DNA of 64,000 bases, from NCBI GenBank assembly GCA_002104945.1, contig MCFH01000032.1, forward strand, positions 434,001 to 498,000. Reading direction: 5' to 3'. Under the pieces are notes generated by a model, which did not search any database, was not told the DNA's origin, and worked only from the letters and a program-made list of their open reading frames with translations. This DNA is from Piromyces finnis. Taxonomy: Eukaryota; Neocallimastigomycota; Neocallimastigomycetes; Neocallimastigales; Neocallimastigaceae. Below are positions 25,585-34,000 of the stretch, piece by piece (within the stretch, counting starts at the first letter, position 1; each line of letters starts with the position of its first letter). A program made the position numbers and the translations under genes.

Positions 25585-26502
25585 ATTTAAATGACCTTTT
25601 CTGGCCTTTTGTTTGTTTTCTTCTACTATGGCACTCAGCTTAGGACAATGATATTGAAAGTGTCCCTTCTCGTTGCAAAAGTAGCAAGTTTTGATAGTTA
25701 AGTTTCTCATTTTCTCCGTCAACTCATTCATAGGATCTTTCTTATCATTACCATAATTCGCTATTGTTGGCTTCTTGTTCCTCTCATAGCTATCTTCTTT
25801 TCTTTCATATTTATTTTTATATCTTTTATCAGAGTTAGAAGAGGTGGATACATCATAATTGTTAGCTTTATGACGATTTCTTAAATTTAGTCTGTCCCCA
25901 TCTTCGGCAAGCTTGTAGGCTTCTGCTAAGGTAACTTCTTTTTCCCTACGCACATTTTCCCAGGCTTTATAGTTAGGCTCAATGGAATCTAAGTAATCTT
26001 CAACATCTACTTTCCTTCTACGCTTCTTGTCTAGTTTGACATACAAGGAACGGTACCTTATGTTGAAGTCTTTTACTTTTTCATTCTTTTTGATTCGCAT
26101 ATCCCTAAGCTCCTTGAGAAGTTCTATTTGATCTTCCTTTACTCCATAAAATTCTTCTAACATAGTGACTATCTTTTTAAGGGAAGGGTAGTGAGCTCTT
26201 CTCTTTCCTCTACCTTCATCTTCTTCATCACTATCTTCACTGTCTTCATCACTTTCGAAGTCCTTATTAGGATTCAACTCTTGAATAAGTTCATTTGGTG
26301 TTCCTGTAGTAGTAAACAAACAAGCTAGAAACACCATTTTTGGACTTTTAACATCTTGAAGCATAGTCCAATACTTTAATTGACTATACCAAGTCTTAAT
26401 GTCCAAATTATCTTCGGTTAATCTAGTGACATGCTTTAATTCCTTCATTAATTTAGCAAAGTCAATAGATTTATCAGCTCCCGTACTCATTTTTATATAC
26501 AA
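25582..26502 (-). CDS. gag: Element C Gag (306 aa)
   Basis: Capsid/nucleocapsid precursor that packages the element RNA in cytoplasmic particles. The central part is a retrotransposon-gag-like helical domain containing a Glu/Asp run. A K/R-rich stretch precedes one CCHC zinc knuckle, C-x2-C-x4-H-x4-C, at about residues 273-286. The stop (TAG, 25582-25584) directly follows a TTTAAAT heptamer. The ATG at 26502 is the first in this frame after a leader of about 400 bp. Confidence 0.92.
   Translation of the reverse strand: MYIKMSTGADKSIDFAKLMKELKHVTRLTEDNLDIKTWYSQLKYWTMLQDVKSPKMVFLACLFTTTGTPNELIQELNPNKDFESDEDSEDSDEEDEGRGKRRAHYPSLKKIVTMLEEFYGVKEDQIELLKELRDMRIKKNEKVKDFNIRYRSLYVKLDKKRRRKVDVEDYLDSIEPNYKAWENVRREKEVTLAEAYKLAEDGDRLNLRNRHKANNYDVSTSSNSDKRYKNKYERKEDSYERNKKPTIANYGNDKKDPMNELTEKMRNLTIKTCYFCNEKGHFQYHCPKLSAIVEENKQKARKGHLN
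25585..25591 (-). promoter_or_regulatory. -1 ribosomal frameshift site of element C
   Basis: On the minus strand the heptamer reads T-TTA-AAT in the gag frame, matching X-XXY-YYZ, and the gag stop TAG follows at once. Slipping back one base continues into the open pol frame (next codons TTA GAT AGT). Element E has TTTAAAC at the equivalent place. Confidence 0.82.
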
Positions 26503-26882
26503 GTTTTAAATAAAGATAAAAATACAATTTTACAATAATATTAAAGAATGAAACAAGTTTAAAAAAAAATAATTTTCTTTTATAAGAATTTAAAAGAATG
26601 AATTACAACAATATTTGAAATATATTTAATTAACAACACTAATAATTATTCTCTTTAGTTAAACTAGTAATACCAATATAAAATACTTCCTTAACTGCAC
26701 CAATTAACAATATTAATTTCTCTCTATTAACTATTTTAATTTGTGCCTTGAAGTATATAACTTTTTATTATACTAGTATAACCCTCTTTTGAATTATTAA
26801 CTATTTTAATTAAATAATAATACAAAAACAAATATAAAAGTAACTATAAAAATGTAGTGTGATATCAATATGTTATTATTAT
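26503..26882 (-). other. Leader of element C
   Basis: AT-rich untranslated region between the primer-binding site and the gag ATG. I see no ORF or other element in it. Confidence 0.6.
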
Positions 26883-26899
26883 CCCCGATATCTCCACCA
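26883..26899 (-). promoter_or_regulatory. tRNA primer-binding site of element C
   Basis: On the minus strand TGGTGGAGATATCGGGG, 7 nt inside the 5' LTR; TGG is the complement of the CCA tail. It would pair with a tRNA ending CCCCGATATCTCCA-CCA. None of the three tRNAs in this window fits. The identical 17-mer follows the B-type LTR at 63079-63095. Confidence 0.8.
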
Positions 26900-28101
26900 T
26901 TAATTATGCTACGGTTCAAATAAGATATCACAAAACACTTGAATAGTTATAAAAATAAAAATTTATTTAATTTTAATTTTTATTCATTTAATTTATTTTT
27001 GATTTTTCAATTTTTAAAAATTTTCTCAAAAATCCTCGTACTTTTTCCAACTATCCATTATTTGAAATTTAATGGTTTTGGATAGCTAAGGATTTAAATT
27101 GATTTCATTCATAATATATGGATCATTCACTGTAACATATATTAATTAAATCCTTAATATATATTATGAATAATCTCTTAATATTTGAATAGAAAAATTT
27201 TTAATTTATAATTAATAAAATTTTAATTTATGATATGTGTAACATTTTTGCATATCATATATTATATATTTAATTATGACATATAATAAAATTATATTAT
27301 TCAATTAATTATGCCCTTTTTTAGACATAAATAATAATTTTTCTGTCGAGGTATCTTCTGTTTTGTGTGTAACAGTTGCCTCTTTTAGTAAAAATTATAA
27401 TTAAATTCTATGTCATAATTTCAAATTATAAAATATTATACAATAAAGTTAATTAATAAAATAAACCTTAAATAATAATAAAATTCCTATAACTATTTTA
27501 ATAATAAAATTTTGTAAAATTTATAAGTATAAAATATTATAAGTAATTATACTAATACTAATAATAAAGGTCTTAAATAACTATATACAAATAATATAAC
27601 TATATAATAAAAATATTAATAATTACTAGAAAAATGTATAAAAATTATATATTATAATTTTTATATTTTAAAAATAGAGTTAAACACTAGTAAGGAATAT
27701 AAATAGTTGAAGGTTAATTGTTAAGTTTTTGGGTTTGGTTATGCGGCCAGGTCAGAATGTTATTAATTATATAGTAAAAATGTTTTTTAAGAAATTAAAT
27801 TTAATTATAAAATAACACCTTAAACTCCCAAATGAAAAATGAAAAATTTATATTTACTTTAAAATAACTTTTTATAAATTTTTTATTTATTTAATAATAA
27901 TATAAATGATATTATAAGTAACTATATAATTAAGATTATAACTATAATCTTTACAAAGAATTAAAATCGAATTCAATTCATTCTCTTTTATATTCTTTGT
28001 TCAGATTATTAAATTGATATTAATAAGAATAAAGTATTACATATAATATATTAGTAATATAATTAAATAAGTAATAAGATTGTTTGTTTGTTTGTTTGTT
28101 G

Positions 28102-29027
28102 TATGATCTGTGGTGGTTGAAATGTGAATTTCTTTTCTTGTTAGATTTAGAGTTGGAAGACTGGTTAATCTTATTCTTTGTAGAAAGAGAACTTTCGATC
28201 AAAATACATCTAGTTATAATGGACTCCATGGTGGTTGGAAATACCTCCATCTTTTCAATTTCTTCCTGATATTTGGGATGTAAACCATTATAAAAGATTA
28301 AAGATAATGCTTCTTCATTCCATTTAAATTGTTGTGAAAGAGAGCGGAATTCCTCGATATAATCATTTATTTTACCATATTGTTGTTTTAAACGCATTAT
28401 TTTGATTTTAGCTATCTTGTAACTAGCAACATTTGAGAAAGCAATTCTTAGTCCATCCAACAATTCTTGCATGGTAGATGGATAAATATTATCCTTGTAC
28501 TTGGCAAGATACCAATTTCTAGCAGCATCACGAAGACGGGATTGTACAAAATTAATTTTTGTTTCTTCTGGTAAAGTTCGATTTGGTAGAGTTTTGAAAG
28601 TATCTTCACATAATTGACAAAACAAATCGGTATCACTAGTCTTACCGGAGAACATACCTGGATCTGGCACTTGAGTGATTGGAGTAGCAAAACGGCCTCT
28701 CATGATAACATCATGATCCAAATCAAATCTTGTTGAAGTAGATTCATCATCTCTAAAGACAGTAGGTCTTGGAGTAGCTATCCTATCATAATTGGTATGT
28801 AACAATGGTTGTTCATCTTCATTCTGAGCAGTTTGATTATTATTCATATTGGTTAATACACTCATGATTTCATTTAAACGATTATTCACATCATTGGAAA
28901 AATTTTGAAAATCTTCACGGAAAACCAAATTTTCATTGATACCCTCAATGATATCCTTGGCAGTCTGAGTAGCATCCTCTCTTAGTTGGTTTACCTCGTC
29001 TGGGAAATTAGGAACCGGAGTGAACAT
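28102..29027 (-). pseudogene. gag: Element D gag, fused into LTR sequence
   Basis: About 308 codons of gag, then a readthrough into LTR sequence ending at 28020. It starts at an ATG 25 bp after the priming site. It has a coiled-coil-like N-terminus and a retrotransposon-gag domain with a W-Y-L-A core, F-x-G-L-H-P-x-Y and an S/N/K-rich tail. The nucleocapsid and all of pol are absent. The hydrophobic last 20 or so residues come from the TTTG repeat and the LTR and are not native protein. Confidence 0.8.
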
Positions 29028-29051
29028 TCTAAAGTAGCCACTAAACAGCGG

Positions 29052-29062
29052 GTAAAGATTAT
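29052..29062 (-). promoter_or_regulatory. Self-primer binding site of element D
   Basis: Abuts the 5' LTR; on the minus strand ATAATCTTTAC. It is the reverse complement of an 11-nt site in the LTR (plus-strand reading at 29288-29298). A TATAAAAG box sits about 35 bp upstream of the presumed RNA start. Confidence 0.78.
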
Positions 29063-30194
29063 TGTTAAGTTTTTGGGTTTGGTTATGCGGCCAGGTCAGA
29101 ATGTTATTAATTATATAGTAAAAATGTTTTTTAAGAAATTAAATTTAATTATAAAATAACACCTTAAACTCCCAAATGAAAAATGAAAAATTTATATTTA
29201 CTTTAAAATAACTTTTTATAAATTTTTTATTTATTTAATAATAATATAAATGATATTATAAGTAACTATATAATTAAGATTATAACTATAATCTTTACAA
29301 AGAATTAAAATCGAATTCAATTCATTCTCTTTTATATTCTTTGTTCAGATTATTAAATTGATATTAATAAGAATAAAGTATTACATATAATATATTAGTA
29401 ATATAATTAAATAAGTAATAAGATTGTTTGTTTGTTTGTTTGTTTGTTTGTCATGACATAAAATAAAATAAACATATGATTAATCATTTAAACAGTTGAT
29501 CCTAATTAGTAATTATAAAAACTATTCAATTAATAATTCATCATTATTAATTGATATTACCATAACATATTTGTTATAACTAAATAATTATTATTTTCAA
29601 AATTATTTCTAATAAAACTTGCCGTTAACCTATTTTATAATAATTAAGATTATTTAATTTATAGGTATTAACTGTTACACCTAAATGGGTCTAGTTCTAT
29701 TTTTAGTAACAATCGTTATCATTAATTAAATTAATATAACTAAAATTCCTATTGATATATTTTTAATTTCATCAAGTCATAAGAAATATTTATGATCCAT
29801 ACTTGATATCATATTGATTTTAATTTACCTAATAAAATCTTTAAATGATCATAACTTCCTTAAATGATCAGTTAGAAGGACCGCGATTGTACCAAATTGT
29901 AGCTTTCTTCCTAAGCTTTCCAATAAACCTAGTTTCACAGCCTACTACTTACAGCCGTAGCGATCGTTTTTGGCGAGTTACACCTTATTTCGTACTTGCT
30001 TATTTTTGGTTAAGGGTTATAGTATATTGATATTAAATTTTTGAAATCATAACCCTTTCACTGAATCAAAATTTAAAAGGTGACTTTTAAAAGTGTTTTA
30101 AAATAATTATTGAAATTATTTAATTATAATTATTATGTTTAATTAATTATAGATATTATCTGAATTTGTTTTAAATCCAGTTAATATCTTCACA
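29063..30194 (-). repeat. 5' LTR of element D (1132 bp)
   Basis: Nearly identical to the solo LTR at 45398-46528 in the opposite orientation, including a TTTG tetranucleotide run. A 61-codon ORF is shared by both copies but has no domain and is not a gene call. Confidence 0.9.
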
Positions 30195-30253
30195 TTAATT
30201 CCTAAAATTCTAGCTAATTCAACTATTTATGTTCATTCCTTAACAACAATAAG

Positions 30254-30749
30254 TGTAAGAAATATTTGTGGCCATAAGTTTGACCACAAATATTTCAATT
30301 GAAACCATATATTCTGGTCACCATTTATTGGCCAAATATATGCATAACCATATATTAATGGTTATTAATTAAATAGGAAGTTTATTTGCTTTACCCAATC
30401 AAGTGGTAAAGAAAATAAACTCATATAGTTAAATAGTATAGTTAAAACTAACGTTAAATACTTTAGCGTTAGTATTAAAGTAAATTAATAACTATAATAA
30501 TAATTAATGTAGATAATTATAATTAATAAATAAAAGATATAATTAAAATATAATTATTTAAGTAAAAGTTATTTCATAAAATATTTATATAAGTGTTTAT
30601 ATTTATTTTAGTGTTATAATATTTATTTTCCTTCTTTTATTATTTTTTATAAAACTTTATTTAGTTATTAACTCGTATAGAGAGGTAATAACTAACTTAA
30701 TTAACTAATTTAATAACCTATTAACTAATATTATAATAAACCTTTTACA
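30254..30749 (+). repeat. 5' LTR of element S
   Basis: 496 bp, TGTAAG...TTTTACA. A TATAG-type box (about 30424-30440) precedes the presumed RNA start at about 30465 by roughly 30 bp. Confidence 0.95.
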
Positions 30750-30760
30750 ATACTAACGCT
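30750..30760 (+). promoter_or_regulatory. Self-primer binding site of element S
   Basis: ATACTAACGCT immediately after the LTR is the exact reverse complement of AGCGTTAGTAT at 30465-30475 in the LTR. There is no tRNA-type TGG site. 30761-31050 is AT-rich leader with no ORF. Confidence 0.85.
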
Positions 30761-31050
30761 TTATAGTTAGTTCTTACGTTAGCTTAGTTTTAATTAGGTT
30801 AGTGTTATTAAAAATTCTTAAAAAACATATTTTATTTTATTTAAATTATTGTTTAATAATAATTATTTACAATATTTTATATAATATCCAAATATTATAT
30901 TTAAAAGAAGTAAATTTATTATTAAAAATAATTATTTTTTAATAGTTTAGCATTAAAAATTCATTATTTTTAAATTTTAAAATTCATTATAACCATATTT
31001 TATATAATAAATTCTTTAATTTATTAAAAGAATTTATTTTCGAATTAGAA

Positions 31051-34000
31051 ATGAAAAACGCAGGTAAGTCGCCTAACCCTCGGGGTGTCCATAAATTGGA
31101 CACAAAAACATCATTCGTAAGGGACGGGACCCGTCCTGACGCGGCGAGCGCGGATGGCATGGATGGTGTAGAGGGAATGTCACGGGTTCGAACCCCGGTG
31201 CTTCTCGAAAGCACTGAGGTCGAATCTAATCAGAATTTACAGGTTCAACAGGGGGATTCTATGCCCGCCCCTGTTGATCCTTCTTTCTTTTTTACTAATA
31301 ATAGTGAGGTAAACCCAATGCAACACATTGAAGTTCTTCTTAATAGATGGGTTTCGGAAATATCTAGCCAGTTTGCTAGTATGGGAAACCGTCTGGGTGC
31401 TATGGAAGAACAACTGCGGGGTATTGAGGTTTACAAGAGCGAGATAAACGATGCTCTTCAGCAAAAATTTGTTGAAGTGGATCAAAGGTTGGAAGCAAAT
31501 GAGTCAGCTAGCCAAGTTAGCTTGGAAGAGCTGCATGCTGTGGAAAATGCCTTTACCGCAGAACATGAGGAAAGGTTACAAGACCACCAGCAAGTGCTAA
31601 ACAACCAAGAAACGTTGTACCGTCAATCTAGTGCCTTTGTCTCTTATAAAAAAGAGCTTGAAGAAGAGATGGCCAGATTGAGGGAGCAACGAAACGCTCT
31701 AGAAGAAAGAGAAAAATTGTTCGAGGCTAAAGTCGAAGCCATGAACAGAAGAGCTGAAGCCAGAGCTCATGAAAGAACATCCTATCAAACCGGTGGTACG
31801 GGTAATCCTCATGGTGCTGGAACTAGTAGCAGCACCAACCCTACGGAATACTCCGAGGATGGGGACGTGAAGATGTTCGACTGGCGAGTACATAGGTATG
31901 AAGAAAAAGTGCCTATGTTTGATAATAATGGGATAGACTTAGAGGGTTTTCAAGAGAAGTGCTTACGTCATTTCAAACGTTATCCATATGACTATGGTAA
32001 CGACGAAAAGGCAAAGGTTAGCTTCATTGAAGATCATCTAGGTGGGAAAGTATTGAGATGGTATAGACTTAGAGAGAGGATGCTGCAGCGTAGGAATCCT
32101 GATGCTGAAAGACTATTCCTCCACCTTCAAGATAAGTTTCCACCAGAGTCTCCCCATGAACTCTGCAAGTCAAAGTTGCTTAAACTCACACATGAGTGGG
32201 GAAAAGCATACGACTACTTGGAAGAGTTCAATGAATTGACGGAAACACTTGGGCTTCCTGAAAATGTTAGGAGACAGGTGTTAATACAACAGGTCAGGCC
32301 TTCTGTCAGGGAAGCGTTCTATGATATCCCTGAACAGGAACGTACGCTGGAAACATTAAGTGAAGTCTTGTTAAAGTGCGATGATCACCAAGCAGTCTTC
32401 CGTAATGAAACCATAGAAAAGTACGACAAAAGAGACCGCCAGACCACTATTATGGCCTTGTTGGACATCACAGACCCATGTAGACCATCTAGATGGGCTG
32501 AGTTAAAGCAGAAGAACAACAAGCCAAATAATAAGCCTAAAGTTGAGCAGACCAACACTCAGGCTTACGCAAAAAACAATAACGGTATTAAAGAACGTCG
32601 CGAATCATTAAACAAGTCAAGCTTTAGAAGAAGTTCTAGCTTCCAACCAAGGCAAGGACCTTCTAGTATGGGAAATAACCCATTACCTAAGGCTATGGCA
32701 AGTCAAACGACGGTTAATAACAGCTACTACAGTCAGAACCAATTAGTAGCTGAAATAAATGCAAGAAGCAACCCTCGAGATATAAAAAGGGTAGAAGTCT
32801 TGTATGATACTGGTTCCACTACAAACCTCATTCACCCAAATTTGGCAAAGAAGCTCGGGTTAAAGGTAGTGGACAAACCAGCCATATTCAGAACTGTGAA
32901 TGGAGATATCGAGTTAAAGCAGTTCTCAGATGACTTGCAGTTGAAGTTATGGTTAACTCCATCTGGCGAACAAGAAGCTAAACCATACTGCTTCAACACA
33001 AGTTGTCACCTATCCGACAACATGCCGGAGACGATCATTGTGGGACTGGGCTTCATGGATGAGCACTTTATCTACAGAGGTTACGATAAAGATGCACAAG
33101 TGAGGTACTTCGTAGTTGATAATGATAAGGATAAAGGACATACCAACAGTTATGGTGTGAATGGTGGTGACATCTACTACTGTACTCAATTAAGTCCCAT
33201 AAATACAGTTACTAATGCAAAAGCAAGAAGGCCTCTGGTAACTGTAACCGCAGAAAACATTGAAGCCGAAATCGTGGGCAATGGTAGCCACAAGGCTACA
33301 AAAGAAACCAGAAACGGAAGTTCCGGAGGGTTGGCATCGAGTTCCAACTTAGAGAAAACTTGTGTTTCAGTAGGGTTGGTACAGAGTGTTGACTTAGAGA
33401 AAAAATGTGATTCCGGAGGGTTGACATTTGAATCCAACTTAGAAAAAACTTGTGTTTCAGTAGGGTTGGTACAAGAGTCGAACTTAGAGAAAAATCACAT
33501 TTACGTAGGGTTGGTACAGGGAGAAAACTTAAACGAAAATCAACCCACACCTGAAGAAATCGTGGAGAAGTACTACCACAATTTCAAAGAAGCATTTAAT
33601 GAAGAAATAGCTAACCAGCTACCAGAACACCGTCCTTACGACTGTAAGATCGACCTGGAGCCGGATGCTAGTCTTCATAAAGGGCCTATATATCCCTTCA
33701 ATCCAGAAGAGGAAAAAGCACTGAAGGAATATATAGAGGAAAACCTGGCAAAGGGCTTCATCAGGAAGTCAGAGAGTCCTGCAGGTTATCCTGTGTTATT
33801 CGTGCCCAAAAAGAGTGGTGAAAGACGATTATGTACTGATTATAGGCGTCTTAATAAGGTAACAGTGCGTAACTCCTTTCCCTTACCACTCATCAGTCAA
33901 GTGTTTGAGGCTATGAAAGGCGCGACTATCTTCTCCAAGTTGGATTTGAAGTCTGCCTACAACCTCGTGCGTATTCGTGAAGGTGACGAATACAAGACGG

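Larger units (their letters stand above)
27719..30194 (-). mobile_element. Element D: pol-deleted self-primed retroelement
   Basis: Flanked by TTAAT at 27714-27718 and 30195-30199. It has a full 1132-bp 5' LTR (29063-30194), a self-priming site, a gag ORF, and only about 384 bp of its 3' LTR (27719-28102). Everything from late gag through pol to the first two-thirds of the 3' LTR is missing. The deletion junction lies in a TGTT repeat present in the LTR, consistent with slippage or template switching. It could only move with help in trans, and its 3' LTR lacks U3. Confidence 0.85.
20732..30245 (-). mobile_element. Element C: Ty3-type, separate gag and pol frames
   Basis: Complete minus-strand element with 858-bp LTRs. 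The right LTR is also 858 bp after subtracting element D and its TTAAT duplication. The TSD is ACAAT: the right copy is 30246-30250; the left copy is 20727-20731, whose first base is now the last base of LTR B. ACAAT spans the end of element A's LTR, so C entered A's edge beside tRNA-Ser. Confidence 0.9.
26907..30245 (-). repeat. 5' LTR of element C, interrupted by element D
   Basis: LTR sequence at 26907-27718 and 30200-30245. Element D and one copy of TTAAT account for the gap, leaving exactly 858 bp. Confidence 0.92.

Noticed and set aside
29845-30030. 61-codon ORF conserved between two D-type LTRs (also 45562-45747)
   Set aside because: The two LTR copies are nearly identical throughout, so conservation of the ORF is not independent evidence; it is not open in the older L2 copy as far as I can read.
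31113-31210. A complete tRNA gene inside the S ORF
   Set aside because: Only the T-arm/B-box is convincing; no acceptor pairing, anticodon arm or A-box could be built, so I report it only as tRNA-like.
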